The notes under the pieces were generated by a model. The model ran no database searches. It was given only the letters and a program-made list of their open reading frames with translations, and was not told where the DNA came from. A program made the position numbers and the translations under genes. A DNA stretch of 64,000 nucleotides from Candidatus Manganitrophus sp. (lineage in GTDB: Bacteria > Nitrospirota > Nitrospiria > SBBL01 > Manganitrophaceae): the NCBI GenBank assembly GCA_028865235.1, contig CP114561.1, forward strand, positions 1 to 64,000, in the 5' to 3' direction. The first letter of the stretch is position 1, and every line of letters starts with the position of its first letter. This document shows, one piece after another, positions 9,543-19,420 of the stretch.

Positions 9543-10747
9543 TCGTGTTTTACAACCCCCACGTCGATGATTTTTTGGCGGAACCTCCCCATTTCCGTTT
9601 GCTGAGACGTCGCCCATTAAAAAAATATAGCTACTTGATCGAAGGAGCCTTGGCAGAAACGGGGGAACTGCGCGTATTTGTCGACGGGACGATTTCTGCC
9701 TTTATTCCGGATCGATATTTTTCCCTATTTCCCCGATTTCTTCGTCGATGGATCTCCAATTATGAAGTACGTCAGTGGGTTAGGATCAATAATCTGGAAG
9801 GTAAGATCAAATTGATTCATCATGCTTCTGAAGCAAAAGGTGATACCTTGTTTGCATTTTCATACAAGGCGGCAGTAGGAGCATTCGACAGACGGTTACC
9901 CGATTTGGCCGGATTCGCACAAAAGATTTTTCATTTGAGTCACTATTTTATCTCGACGAAGGAAAAGGCGGAAAATTTAAAGAAATTGGATGATGTTATA
10001 CTGGCTGGGGATTCAGACATAAGCAACAATTCTTATTTTCGCCGGTTCTTCGACTGGTATGATCGGCCTTTTCTCGTATTGCCCTTCGCCGTGGCGCCGC
10101 GATTCCAGATTCGCCAGTCCTTCTCCGAACGGGAGACCCTTTGTGTTGCGACGGGAACCTTTCATAATCTCCATGACGAGATCCCCATCGAGAAGTATCG
10201 TGACTACATTAACTTCTTCCACTTATCAACTTATCATCCGGTACGTAAGCTGATTCACGATCAGCAGGCCACTCTCAGAAACTGGATCGTTTCGAAAATC
10301 AGCCTGTACCGAGGCAAAACAAAAGGCAGTCTGTTCAGTCGCTTATTCAAGCATTTCTCGGTGTCGCAAAAAGCCTATTTTAATATTGATATCGTGGATC
10401 TGTATAACCGTTACTGTTATGCCATTGTTGGAGAAGAAGCGGTCGGGTTTCCGGCGCTGGGTGCGTTCGAAGCCATGGCTTGCGGATGTGTACTCATTGC
10501 GCAGCGGGAGTATTATGCCGGTTTGGGGATGGTGCCAAACGTGCACTTTGTTCCGCACGAAGGAACGTTAGCATCGATCATTTCGGCCATCGAAAGTCTT
10601 AATGCCGATCCGAAAAGGGCAGCACGGATTTCCGAAGCGGCCGTTGCTTACGTCGTCGGTCAGTGTAGACCGAATATCGCCTATCTTCGGTTTTTATCAA
10701 AAGCTCGTTTGTGTGTGGAGCAGCCCAACAAAGTGGGTTCGTGCTGA
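9539..10747 (+). CDS. Probable GT-B glycosyltransferase
   Basis: A 402-residue soluble protein without membrane segments. The C-terminal half contains IVGEEAVGFPALGAFEAMAC followed by GCVLIAQREYYAGLG, which resembles the Ex7E nucleotide-sugar site of GT-B (family 4-like) glycosyltransferases. The N-terminal half is not recognisable to me. ATGA overlap with the family 2 transferase upstream and two-base spacing to the polymerase downstream place it in the same transcript. Acceptor and donor are unknown. Confidence 0.6.
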   Translation: MIVFYNPHVDDFLAEPPHFRLLRRRPLKKYSYLIEGALAETGELRVFVDGTISAFIPDRYFSLFPRFLRRWISNYEVRQWVRINNLEGKIKLIHHASEAKGDTLFAFSYKAAVGAFDRRLPDLAGFAQKIFHLSHYFISTKEKAENLKKLDDVILAGDSDISNNSYFRRFFDWYDRPFLVLPFAVAPRFQIRQSFSERETLCVATGTFHNLHDEIPIEKYRDYINFFHLSTYHPVRKLIHDQQATLRNWIVSKISLYRGKTKGSLFSRLFKHFSVSQKAYFNIDIVDLYNRYCYAIVGEEAVGFPALGAFEAMACGCVLIAQREYYAGLGMVPNVHFVPHEGTLASIISAIESLNADPKRAARISEAAVAYVVGQCRPNIAYLRFLSKARLCVEQPNKVGSC

Positions 10748-10749
10748 CG

Positions 10750-12095
10750 ATGGTAAGTGCTGTCATGTTACGGAAAACAATTGTATCGCTCGCATTATTT
10801 GTAAGCGTGGTTTTTTTGTATCATTTCTTTCTAACCGATATGGAAAGTTATTGGTTTATAGGCTACGGCGTGGCGCTGTTCGGCGGCGTTTCGTACTTAA
10901 TCGCTGCCAGACATTATTATTATCAAGTAACGTATGTATTTACCCTTCTTCAACTGATAGGGCTTACCCTGGCGATTGCGCCTTATCTTATCTATCCAGA
11001 CCTCGAATTAAACATCCGCAAGGCTGTGTATATTCACTCCATCGGGCTCCTTGTTTTTTTATGGCTATATACTTTAATGGGGCTAGGCACCTCCGAAGTA
11101 AAAACAGATTCAAAATCGATGATGGATGAAAAATTGTGGGCTCAGTTTTTTTCCGCAAACAAGGGTATTTTTTTACTTTCTCTTCCTGGAGTCCTCGTTG
11201 CGATGGTGGCCTCGGGCGGATGGCAAGCGTATGCCGGGTTAAGTGCAGAGGGCGGATATGATCGAGTGGCCAGCATGAAGGGGATGGGGCCGCTGATGAT
11301 CTTTTCAGTGTTGAATGTTTTTAGCGGTTTCTTCGTTGCATATGGTTTTTTTCAATTGAAAAAATATGGCAAAGCATTGCTATTCATCGTTTTTTTCTTG
11401 TGTTGAACAGTTTTACTCATTCGCGCGGTTCGACCATTACCGTGATGCTGTTATTTTATTTTTTCCTGGGGTTCCGGAGCGGTCTCCGGGTTCGCTACCT
11501 TGCCGTTTTCGGTGCGTTGGGTCTATTTATTGTTTTTATGAAAATTACTAGAAGTGCAACCGGACTCGAGATCGATGATGCAGCGAGATTTTTCTTGTTG
11601 AACTTTTCAGGTGACTTCGACTCTGTCGTGAATACAGAGCACTTGGCGAGCTACATCGAATCGAATCATTTTATCGGGCTGTATCATATTTGGTCGAACG
11701 TTTTGGTCTATGTTCCGCGTTTCTTTTATCCGGACAAGAGTCATTTCCTCGGAGGGCTCTACTTGAATGATCTGATCTTTCCGGGGTTGTACCTCGGGGC
11801 CGAAGGAGGGACCGGGTTCAGCTTTGGTATGATTGGAACGCTTTACGCAGTGGCCGGGGTTCCAACGATCCTATTGGGATTGGCTATGGTGGCGATTTTT
11901 TTGCGCACCTTTGAAGGAAAAATGTCTCGATCTGCGCTGAATCGACCTAACGGTCCCCTTATCTTTTATTTATTCTTAATGAGCAATGTAATTATTCTGT
12001 ATCGCGACGGGCTTTACGCCATAATCAATACGTTCTTTTATTTTACCTGTTATATGATGGTTCTTTTTTTTGTAAGAAGAAAGTGGGTGATATGA
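10750..12095 (+). CDS. wzy: O-antigen/exopolysaccharide polymerase-like membrane protein, frameshifted
   Basis: Polytopic membrane protein of about 448 residues when the two halves are joined. Multiple hydrophobic helices flank a central soluble loop (LGLYLNDLIF-type region near residues 340-360, with YIESNHFIGLYHIWSNVLVY before it). Wzy proteins are recognised by topology and context more than by sequence. Here the position between glycosyltransferases, with wzx and wzz in the locus, supports the call. The reading frame breaks in the T-run near 11391-11397; the joined text reads FIVFFLVLNSFTHSRGSTIT. The end overlaps the GDPD-like gene by four bases. Confidence 0.7.
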
Positions 12096-12733
12096 ATCTT
12101 TTGTGCCACCGCGGGATGTGGGTAAAGAAAGAGGAGCAAAACACGGTCGGCGCGCTCATGGCGGCGGTAAAACGAGGATTCGGTGTCGAGACCGATGTTC
12201 GAGATAATCATGGTAGATTAGTCGTCTCTCATGATCCTCCGGTCGGCCAAAATATCCTTCCGCTGGAGCGATTTCTTGAAGCGTATCGCGGCGCCGATAA
12301 GAAACCGTTACTTGCATTGAACGTGAAAGCAGACGGATTGCACGAGAGGCTGGATCAGATGCTACAGGCTCATGGTGTGGACAATTATTTCGTTTTTGAC
12401 ATGGCGTTGCCCGACACCTTTGGTTATTTGAAAAAGAGGATGCCATTTGCCGTTCGATTAAGCGAATATGAGGACGGAAAACACCTGCTCAAATATACAA
12501 ATACGGTGTGGCTGGATGCTTTTGAAAGGGAGTGGTATTCGATCGCTGATATTTCGGCACTACTTAATTCGGGTAAGCGCGTTTGTGTTGTTTCTCCGGA
12601 ACTGCACCGCCGGTCGCATGTCCAGTTATGGGAGAGGCTGGCCAGCGTTCCGGCGGGTCTTGCAAAAAATCTCTATATGTGTACCGACCTATTTGAACAA
12701 GCTCAGGAGGCATTCAATGTTATCCAAGATTAA
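12092..12733 (+). CDS. Glycerophosphodiester phosphodiesterase-like protein
   Basis: TIM-barrel GDPD/PI-PLC family member of 213 residues. Motifs visible are LCHRGMW (catalytic His-Arg-Gly), NTVGALMAAVKRGFGVETDV (Glu and Asp metal ligands) and LVVSHDPP (second catalytic His). It is a little shorter than free-standing GDPD enzymes. It lies in a coupled string with a HAD phosphatase and two nucleotidyltransferases, overlapping both neighbours. This suggests a job in making or editing a phospho-substituent (glycerol phosphate or related) of the polysaccharide rather than general lipid turnover; that is inference. Confidence 0.75.
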   Translation: MNLLCHRGMWVKKEEQNTVGALMAAVKRGFGVETDVRDNHGRLVVSHDPPVGQNILPLERFLEAYRGADKKPLLALNVKADGLHERLDQMLQAHGVDNYFVFDMALPDTFGYLKKRMPFAVRLSEYEDGKHLLKYTNTVWLDAFEREWYSIADISALLNSGKRVCVVSPELHRRSHVQLWERLASVPAGLAKNLYMCTDLFEQAQEAFNVIQD

Positions 12734-13371
12734 AGCGGTTATCTTCGATATGGATGGAGTTCTAATCGACGCCAGGGATTGGCACTATGAAGCCCTGAAT
12801 AAGGCGCTCAACCTTTTTGGGATGGAGATCAGCCGGTACGATCACTTGGTGACATATGACGGATTGCCGACAAAGAAAAAACTGGAAATGCTCACAATCG
12901 AGCGAGGGTTGCCTCGCAGACTCCACAGCTTTATCAATGATATGAAGCAACAGTACACAATGGAACTGGTTCATACACGCTGCAAACCGACTTTCAACCA
13001 TCAGTTTGCTCTATCGCGGTTGCGAGCGGATGGTTATCGGATGGCCGTCTGTTCAAACGCGATCCGAAAGAGCATTGGAAGTGATGCTTGATAAAGCCGG
13101 CCTGCAGCCGTTTATCGACTTTACTTTATCTGCGGAGGATGTATCGCGACCCAAACCCTATCCTGATATGTATGCCGCCGCCATATCGCGTCTCGGGGTT
13201 GAAGCGAGCGAGTGTCTTATCGTCGAGGACAATGAAAATGGAATAAAGGCCGCTCTGGCCAGCGGCGCTCATCTCATGCGCGTTTTCAGCGTTACGGAAG
13301 TCAATTATCAGCAGGTTAAGGAAAGGATCGGTTATATCGAACAAGGAAAGGCAGCGGAGGTGACTTTATGA
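12717..13371 (+). CDS. HAD-superfamily hydrolase (beta-phosphoglucomutase-like), frameshifted
   Basis: Haloacid-dehalogenase phosphatase or mutase. Motif I VIFDMDGVLIDAR carries the nucleophile Asp, motif II is AVCSNA, the motif III Lys is in SRPKPYPDMY and motif IV is IVEDNENGIKAA. A strong CAGGAGG lies six bases before ATG 12717. The frame shifts near 13073 between CSNAIRKS and LEVMLDKAGL; the other motifs all fall in order once joined. It overlaps the GDPD-like gene by 17 bases and the nucleotidyltransferase by four. It probably releases phosphate from, or isomerises, a sugar or polyol phosphate used by the nucleotidyltransferases. Confidence 0.85.
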
Positions 13372-14132
13372 TCAATATTCTCGTCCCAATGGCAGGCCGA
13401 TCAACATTCTTCGATGAGACGGTATACCAGTTCCCTAAGGTACTGGTGGAGCTTAATGGAAAGCCTATGATCGAATGGGTGATCAATAACTTAAGCTCAC
13501 TCTCGAGGGAGAAGCATTTTATATTCGCCGTCGGTGAAAGAGATTGTTCAAAATATTATCTCGATAACACGCTTAGACTCCTTGCAGAAAAAAGTGACGT
13601 GATTCGGCTTAAAACCGAGACCAAAGGGGCAGCGTGCAGCTGTCTGATGGCCGTGGAGCAGATTGATAATGACATCCCGCTCATTATCGCAAATTGTGAC
13701 CAAATACTTGACGTCGATCTGGACCAAGTGTTGAGCGACTTTGAGAGCAGACAACTCGACGCAGCAGTTATCTGTTTCGATTCCGTACACCCGAAGTGGT
13801 CCTATAGCCAGATCGATGAAGAGGGATGGGTCGTCGAAACTGCGGAGAAGCGACCGATCAGTCGAAACGCAATCGCCGGATTCTATTATTTCCACCGAGG
13901 AGCCGACTTTGTCTCTGCGGCGTTTCGGGCAATCCGTAAAGATTCCAGTGTCGAGGGGATCTATTACATCGCTCCCATTCTGAACGAATTGATCCTGGAC
14001 GGCCGAAAGGTCGGGGCGGTAACGATTCCCAATGAAAGGTATCATTCGTTCTACTCTCCTCAGAAGATCGAGGAATTTGAGCGAATGAAAAAAATAGCTG
14101 ATACGGATCCGGTAACTGAACGAGTTAAATGA
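13368..14132 (+). CDS. Sugar-phosphate/NTP nucleotidyltransferase-like protein
   Basis: GT-A/nucleotidyltransferase fold protein of 254 residues. The N-terminal ILVPMAGRSTFF (a weak GxG-R nucleotide loop) is followed by FPKVLVELNGKPMIEWVI, in which the Pro-Lys is the usual sugar-phosphate nucleotidyltransferase signature. A metal-binding Asp lies in IIANCDQILD. It is closely paralogous to 14488-15240. Substrates cannot be read from sequence. Its coupling to HAD and GDPD genes suggests activation of an unusual phospho-metabolite as a CDP or other nucleotide derivative. Confidence 0.72.
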   Translation: MINILVPMAGRSTFFDETVYQFPKVLVELNGKPMIEWVINNLSSLSREKHFIFAVGERDCSKYYLDNTLRLLAEKSDVIRLKTETKGAACSCLMAVEQIDNDIPLIIANCDQILDVDLDQVLSDFESRQLDAAVICFDSVHPKWSYSQIDEEGWVVETAEKRPISRNAIAGFYYFHRGADFVSAAFRAIRKDSSVEGIYYIAPILNELILDGRKVGAVTIPNERYHSFYSPQKIEEFERMKKIADTDPVTERVK

Positions 14133-14150
14133 AGTAGTAATGGAGAGGGT

Positions 14151-14495
14151 ATGAATATATCTCGACTCGAAAGCATGATGAAGGGATGGTTTATCGGTGA
14201 TTTTGAACCATCACTGAAGAATACAAAAGAATTTGAAGTGGCAGTGAAGAAGTATGCGGCGGGAGACTATGAATCCGAGCACTACCATGCTGTTGCGAGC
14301 GAATATACCGTGATTGTGGAGGGCGAAGCAGAAATGCTCGGAAAAAGAGTGCGAACCGGAGATATCATTCTCATCGAACCGCATGAATCCACCGATTTCC
14401 GTGCTGTTGTAGATACAATCACGGTGGTCGTAAAGACACCCAGTGTTAAGAACGATAAATTCCTCGGTAAACCAGGAGATAAACAGCATGCTTAA
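14151..14495 (+). CDS. Small cupin-domain protein
   Basis: A 114-residue single cupin barrel. SEHYHAVASEYTVIVEGEAE gives the first cupin motif (His and Glu metal ligands) and GDIILIEPHESTDFRAV the second. It is sandwiched between two paralogous nucleotidyltransferases and overlaps the second one by eight bases. It is unrelated at the sequence level to the cupin at 3456. Possible roles are epimerase, isomerase or metabolite-binding partner of the nucleotidyltransferases; none is proven by the sequence. Confidence 0.72.
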   Translation: MNISRLESMMKGWFIGDFEPSLKNTKEFEVAVKKYAAGDYESEHYHAVASEYTVIVEGEAEMLGKRVRTGDIILIEPHESTDFRAVVDTITVVVKTPSVKNDKFLGKPGDKQHA

Positions 14496-15240
14496 TATCG
14501 TGATCCCGATGGCAGGCCGCGGAAGCCGGTTTTCAAACGCGGGGTATATCTTGCCAAAGCCGTTGATCCAGTTAAGAGACCGAGCGATGATCGAGGTCGT
14601 CATCGAGAATCTTCGTCCTCGTTCTTCTCACCGGTTTATATTCATCTGTTTGGATGAACATATCAAGAAATGGCAGGTGGATGAGAAGTTGCGGAAGTGG
14701 GCACCTGATTGCGAGGTCGTCGTGGTGGACCGTGTGACAGAAGGGGCGGCCTGTACCGTTTTGCTGGCGCGACCGTTCATCAACAATTCTGATCCACTGA
14801 TGATCGCGAACAGCGATCAGTGGATCAATACCGATATTAACGAGTACTTGACTCGGTTTGAGGATTTAGGTCATCTCGGTGGATTTATCATGACGATGAA
14901 GGCGAATGATCCAAAATGGTCTTTCGTTCGATTTGATGATTCCAAAGATGTCATCGAGGTGGTGGAGAAAGAAGTGGTTTCCAGCGATGCCACCGTAGGA
15001 ATTTATAACTTTAGGAAGGGTTCTGATTACGTCCGCGCAGCCGAGATAATGATCCACAAGGGTTTAAAGGTCAACAATGAGTTCTATGTTGCTCCAGTTT
15101 ATAATGAATTAATACGAATGGGGAAAAAGGTTGGCGCTTACGATATCGGTTCTGTAGGGGAAGGAATGTTCGGGCTTGGTATTCCAGAAGACCTCGATGC
15201 ATTTGTTAGGCATCCGGTCGCTCAAATGGTTTTACGGTAA
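14488..15240 (+). CDS. Second sugar-phosphate/NTP nucleotidyltransferase-like protein
   Basis: Paralogue of 13368-14132 with a better preserved nucleotide loop (IVIPMAGRGSRFSNAGY) and the LPKPLIQLRDRAMIEVVI signature. The Asp of MIANSDQWI is a probable metal ligand. ATG 14488 overlaps the cupin end; the longer upstream reading has no support. The pair differs mainly in the N-terminal nucleotide loop, so the two may use different nucleotides, or the first may be a less active partner. The transcript probably ends before the promoter-like sequence at 15253. Confidence 0.74.
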   Translation: MLNIVIPMAGRGSRFSNAGYILPKPLIQLRDRAMIEVVIENLRPRSSHRFIFICLDEHIKKWQVDEKLRKWAPDCEVVVVDRVTEGAACTVLLARPFINNSDPLMIANSDQWINTDINEYLTRFEDLGHLGGFIMTMKANDPKWSFVRFDDSKDVIEVVEKEVVSSDATVGIYNFRKGSDYVRAAEIMIHKGLKVNNEFYVAPVYNELIRMGKKVGAYDIGSVGEGMFGLGIPEDLDAFVRHPVAQMVLR

Positions 15241-15252
15241 CACGAAGTGATG

Positions 15253-15282
15253 TTGAAAATAAAAGCTAGATCCGAATAGAAT
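15253..15282 (+). promoter_or_regulatory. Candidate sigma-70 promoter for the asnB segment
   Basis: TTGAAA at 15253-15258, 18-base spacer, TAGAAT at 15277-15282, 31 bases before the asnB start. Both boxes differ from consensus by one base. It suggests that the amidotransferase/glycosyltransferase part of the locus can be transcribed separately. Confidence 0.4.
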
Positions 15283-15313
15283 GTTAACATCTCTGCAGAA
15301 TTAGGCAGGACCA

Positions 15314-17266
15314 ATGTGTGGTCTCGTCGGTTTCCTTGACATTTCCCTTCAAACCAAAGGCAATGACCTCCATGCCATCGCCACCCGAATGGCCGATACC
15401 CTCCGCCATCGCGGTCCGGATGATAGGGGTGCCTGGGTCGATGCAGAAACAGGGATCGCCTTGGGACATCGCCGACTTTCGATTGTAGACCTCTCCCCTG
15501 AAGGTCACCAACCGATGCATTCCGCCTGCGGCCGTTATGTAATTTCTTTCAACGGTGAGATCTATAATTATCAAGAAATCCGAAGAGAACTAGAAGCGGA
15601 AATGCAGGCGATCTCATCGAAATGGCGGGGTTACTCCGACACGGAGGTGATGTTGGAAGCCATTCGTCAGTGGGGAATCGAGCGGGCCGTCAAGCGCTTT
15701 AACGGGATGTTTGCTTTCGCCCTGTGGGACCGGCAAGATCGATTACTTTATTTGGTACGGGATCGATTGGGTGAAAAACCGCTCTATTATGGTTGGGTTG
15801 GCAGGACTTTTTTATTTGGCTCGGAATTAAAGGCGTTGCGCGCGCATCCTGCATTAAAGGGAGAGATTAACCGAAATGCCTTGGCGCTTTATCTACGTCA
15901 TAATTGTATTCCGGCACCCTATTCGATTTATGAGGGTATTTTTAAACTTTCTCCCGCCACGATATTGACTGTTTCAAGATCGACTTTTCCATCCGTGTCG
16001 TTACTTCCTTATTGGTCGGCCAGGGAAATTGCGGAGCGGGGTGTCGCCCACCCCTTTACAGGTTCTGACCAAGAAGCGGTTGCCCAATTGGATGCCCTTT
16101 TGAGAGACGCGATCAAACTGGAAATGGTAGCCGATGTACCATTGGGCGCGTTTCTTTCGGGTGGGGTCGATTCCTCCACCGTTGTGACGCTGATGCAGGC
16201 GCAAAGCGCTCGACCGGTGAAGACCTTTACGATCGGTTTTAATGAGGCGGGGTATAACGAGGCAGTTTATGCCAAAGAGGTTGCTCGCCATTTGGGAACA
16301 GATCATACCGAGTTGTATATTACACCCGAGCAAGCGATGGCCGTTATTCCGAAGCTACCCACCTTGTATGACGAGCCTTTTTCCGATTCGTCTCAAATTC
16401 CGACCTACTTAGTTTCGGAACTCGCCCGCCGCCATGTGACAGTCAGCCTTTCCGGGGATGGCGGAGACGAACTGTTTGCCGGCTATAATCGCTACTTTTT
16501 GGGGCGAGGTATCTGGAACAAGGTCGGCTGGATACCGCCTCGTCTTCGGAATAAGATGGCCCAAGTTTTGACTGCTGTTTCACCTCAGGCTTGGGATCGT
16601 GTTTTTAATCTGTTTCCTTTTAAGACCAAGCATCGCGCGCCTGGCGATAAACTGCACAAATTGGCCGAAATTTTTGGGGCAGTATCTCCAGAGGTGATGT
16701 ATACAGGGCTGGTTTCCCATTGGAAAAAACCCACCTCCATCGTCTTAGGCGCTTCTGAACCTCCAACCCATCTGACGAATCGGAGTCAATGGGCCGATTT
16801 GTCAGATTTTACTCTTCAGATGATGTATCTCGATACCGTTACCTATTTACCGGATGATATTCTGGTCAAGGTCGACCGGGCTAGCATGGGGGTGAGCTTA
16901 GAGGGCCGAGTTCCTTTTCTCGATCCTCGCATTGTCGAGTTCGCATGGCAGGTCCCCCTCTCTATGAAGGTTCGGGGTGGGAAGGGCAAATGGCTTTTGC
17001 GACAAGTTCTGCATCAGTACGTACCCCGGGAGTTGATCGAGCGCCCCAAGGTGGGATTCGGTATTCCGATTGATACCTGGTTACGTGGTCCGCTGCGGGA
17101 GTGGGGGGAATCGCTCTTGGATGAGAGGCGATTAAAGATAGCGGGTTTCTTCAAAGCAGAGTTGATCCGCCAGAAATGGATCGAGCATCTTTCAGGCGCG
17201 CGCAATTGGCAATATCATTTATGGGATATATTGATGTTCCAGGCGTGGCTGGATGAAAGCCGATGA
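15314..17266 (+). CDS. asnB: Asparagine synthase-type glutamine amidotransferase
   Basis: A 650-residue two-domain enzyme. The N-terminal class II glutaminase begins MCGLVGFLD with Cys2 as nucleophile. The C-terminal synthetase domain has the ATP pyrophosphatase loop SGGVDSSTVVTL at about residues 283-294 and FSDSSQIPTYLVS. It is intact and of normal length. In surface-glycan loci such proteins often amidate sugar carboxylates (uronamides) instead of making asparagine, and its place between nucleotidyltransferases and glycosyltransferases favours that. Plain asparagine synthesis remains possible. Confidence 0.9.
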   Translation: MCGLVGFLDISLQTKGNDLHAIATRMADTLRHRGPDDRGAWVDAETGIALGHRRLSIVDLSPEGHQPMHSACGRYVISFNGEIYNYQEIRRELEAEMQAISSKWRGYSDTEVMLEAIRQWGIERAVKRFNGMFAFALWDRQDRLLYLVRDRLGEKPLYYGWVGRTFLFGSELKALRAHPALKGEINRNALALYLRHNCIPAPYSIYEGIFKLSPATILTVSRSTFPSVSLLPYWSAREIAERGVAHPFTGSDQEAVAQLDALLRDAIKLEMVADVPLGAFLSGGVDSSTVVTLMQAQSARPVKTFTIGFNEAGYNEAVYAKEVARHLGTDHTELYITPEQAMAVIPKLPTLYDEPFSDSSQIPTYLVSELARRHVTVSLSGDGGDELFAGYNRYFLGRGIWNKVGWIPPRLRNKMAQVLTAVSPQAWDRVFNLFPFKTKHRAPGDKLHKLAEIFGAVSPEVMYTGLVSHWKKPTSIVLGASEPPTHLTNRSQWADLSDFTLQMMYLDTVTYLPDDILVKVDRASMGVSLEGRVPFLDPRIVEFAWQVPLSMKVRGGKGKWLLRQVLHQYVPRELIERPKVGFGIPIDTWLRGPLREWGESLLDERRLKIAGFFKAELIRQKWIEHLSGARNWQYHLWDILMFQAWLDESR

Positions 17267-17294
17267 GAGTTAATCATCATATCAAAGAAAACTT

Positions 17295-18461
17295 ATGAAC
17301 AAAATCGCATATTTTGTTACTGAGGATTGGACGTTTGTCGAGCATCGATTGGACCTGGCCAAACGGATGGTTCAAGAGGGATGGGATGTTCTCCTGCTGA
17401 CCCGTGTCAGTCGTTACAGAGATGTGATTGAGAAAGAGGGAATCCGGGTGATCCCCATTCCCCTTTCCAGAAAAAGATTAAACCCGCTGAAAGAATTTTT
17501 CTTGCTGCTGTTTTTGATTCGGGTTTTCAACCGTGAGAAACCGGATCTGCTCCATGCGGTCGGCTTAAAGCCGAATGTTTACGGAGCGGTCATTGTGCGG
17601 CTCTGCCGGATCAAGGGAGCAATTTTTTCGGTGGCTGGTTTCGGGACGGCATTTTCAAGTAACCGATTTTTAAAGTCCTGCGCGACACGGATTTATCGCT
17701 TTTCATTTAGCGTTGAGAATTCAGCCGTGATCGTCCAAAACAAGGAAGATTTCCGATTGTTGTCTGCCGATCTCATTGCGAGGCGAGGTCAGGGGGTGTT
17801 GATTCGGGGATCGGGCGTCGATACGACCCGATTTCAACCTGCACCGGAGAGGTCCGGTGTTCCTACCCTCCTTTTCGCTTCGAGAATGCTGCGGGATAAA
17901 GGTCTCCTCGAACTCTTGGAAGCTTCTTGTCAATTAATCAGGTGGAATATTGCTCATCGGCTTATATTAGTCGGCCGATGTGATCCGGATAATCCAACCT
18001 CATTAACAGAAGAAGAAATAAAAATTTGGACGCGGCAACCCCATATCGAATGGTGGGGTTACCGCGATGATATGGATGATATTTTTCGCGGGTGTCATAT
18101 TGTTGCGCTTCCTTCCTACCATGAAGGGTTGCCAAAAGTTTTATTGGAGGCGATGGCTTCGGGGCGAGCCGTTGTTGCGACAGATATTCCCGGCATTCGA
18201 GAAGTCGTGGACCATGAACATAACGGCCTTCTCGTTCCGGTCCGGGATGTTCATGCGCTTGCCTCTGCGCTTCAGATGTTGTTGATCAGTCCGGAATTGC
18301 GTGCGCGGCTGGGTCGCGCCGGCCGTGAAATTGTTGAAAAAGGTTTTGGCGTGGAGTTCCTTGCCGACGAGCATTTGAAGCTTTATCGAAGGTTACTGGC
18401 GGTAGGTGAGAGTGAAATTAGAATCGAAGAATTACGTGAGCATGATACAAGATTAAGATGA
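17295..18461 (+). CDS. Family 4 glycosyltransferase
   Basis: GT-B glycosyltransferase of 388 residues. The C-terminal donor-binding site is clear: PSYHEGLPKVLLEAMASG carries the Ex7E motif, followed by RAVVATDIPGIREVVDHEHN. The N-terminal acceptor domain begins IAYFVTEDWTFVEHRL, as in WbpY/WbpX-like and related O-antigen transferases. It overlaps the downstream epimerase by four bases, consistent with that gene supplying its donor or acceptor sugar. An intact frame. Confidence 0.88.
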   Translation: MNKIAYFVTEDWTFVEHRLDLAKRMVQEGWDVLLLTRVSRYRDVIEKEGIRVIPIPLSRKRLNPLKEFFLLLFLIRVFNREKPDLLHAVGLKPNVYGAVIVRLCRIKGAIFSVAGFGTAFSSNRFLKSCATRIYRFSFSVENSAVIVQNKEDFRLLSADLIARRGQGVLIRGSGVDTTRFQPAPERSGVPTLLFASRMLRDKGLLELLEASCQLIRWNIAHRLILVGRCDPDNPTSLTEEEIKIWTRQPHIEWWGYRDDMDDIFRGCHIVALPSYHEGLPKVLLEAMASGRAVVATDIPGIREVVDHEHNGLLVPVRDVHALASALQMLLISPELRARLGRAGREIVEKGFGVEFLADEHLKLYRRLLAVGESEIRIEELREHDTRLR

Positions 18462-19420
18462 ATGTGTTGGTCACAGGGGCGAACGGATTTGTGGGATATC
18501 ATCTCTGCCCTTTTTTCAGAGACCGCGGATGGAATGTTGTCGGCGCTGTTCGTTCGAGCGTGAACATTCGGGATCGGCTCGAAGGAATCGAGTGGACGGA
18601 AGTCGGCGATATCCGTCGGAAGCCCGACTGGGAGAGCATCTTACAAGGGGTCCATGTTGTTGTCCATCTCTCTGCGAGGGTTCATGTGATGAAGGAGGAT
18701 TCCATGGACCCACTGGGTGAATTTCGTAGGATGAATGTGGCCGCCACGGAATTCATCGCGCGCGCCGCCGCAAAGGCAGGTGTACGAAGATTCCTCTTTT
18801 TAAGCTCGATCGGCGCCGTTGCCAACCTCTCGAACAAATTGTTGACAGAAGAATCACCCTGCCATCCGGAATCCGAATATGGAAGGAGCAAGCTCGAAGC
18901 AGAAAAAAAACTGATGCAGGTGTCTGCGGAAACCGGCTTGGAAATCGTCATCCTTCGTCCCCCGTTAATTTATGGGCCGTTTAATCCCGGTAATTTTATC
19001 CGTCTTCTCCAATTGGTAGATCGGGGTTATCCGTTGCCGTTCCACTCGATTAATAATCTCCGCAGTTTTATTTTTATCGGAAATCTGGTCGACGCGATCG
19101 GCCTGTGTGCATCGCATCCTAAGGCGGTCGGGGAGATTTTCCATGCGACGGACGACGAAGATGTATCAACTCCCGAGTTGATTCATCGTATCGCGAGTGT
19201 TTTAAATCGTCCCGCCCGGTTGTTTTATTTCCCACCATCCGTCATTCGTCTGGCAGGCCGCATCGTCGGAAAGTCGGCGGAGGTCGAGCGATTGCTGGGT
19301 TCTTTGCTCATTGACTCCGATAAGATTAAACGGGTGTTATCGTGGAAACCCCCTTACACAATGGAGCAGGGGCTAAAAAAAACGGCCATCTGGTATCAGT
19401 CTAATGAGTATGCGAAATAA
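18458..19420 (+). CDS. Nucleotide-sugar epimerase/dehydratase (extended SDR)
   Basis: Extended SDR protein of 320 residues. Rossmann motif VTGANGFVGYH is at the N-terminus, followed by VVHLSARVHV and the catalytic YGRSK. The profile, including the downstream block LRPPLIYGPFNPGNF, resembles UDP-GlcNAc/GalNAc or quinovosamine 4-epimerases and reductases that work together with an initiating phosphoglycosyl transferase. It is directly followed, with a 17-base overlap, by exactly such a transferase. A UDP-N-acetyl-amino-sugar product is the likely primer substrate. Confidence 0.83.
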   Translation: MNVLVTGANGFVGYHLCPFFRDRGWNVVGAVRSSVNIRDRLEGIEWTEVGDIRRKPDWESILQGVHVVVHLSARVHVMKEDSMDPLGEFRRMNVAATEFIARAAAKAGVRRFLFLSSIGAVANLSNKLLTEESPCHPESEYGRSKLEAEKKLMQVSAETGLEIVILRPPLIYGPFNPGNFIRLLQLVDRGYPLPFHSINNLRSFIFIGNLVDAIGLCASHPKAVGEIFHATDDEDVSTPELIHRIASVLNRPARLFYFPPSVIRLAGRIVGKSAEVERLLGSLLIDSDKIKRVLSWKPPYTMEQGLKKTAIWYQSNEYAK

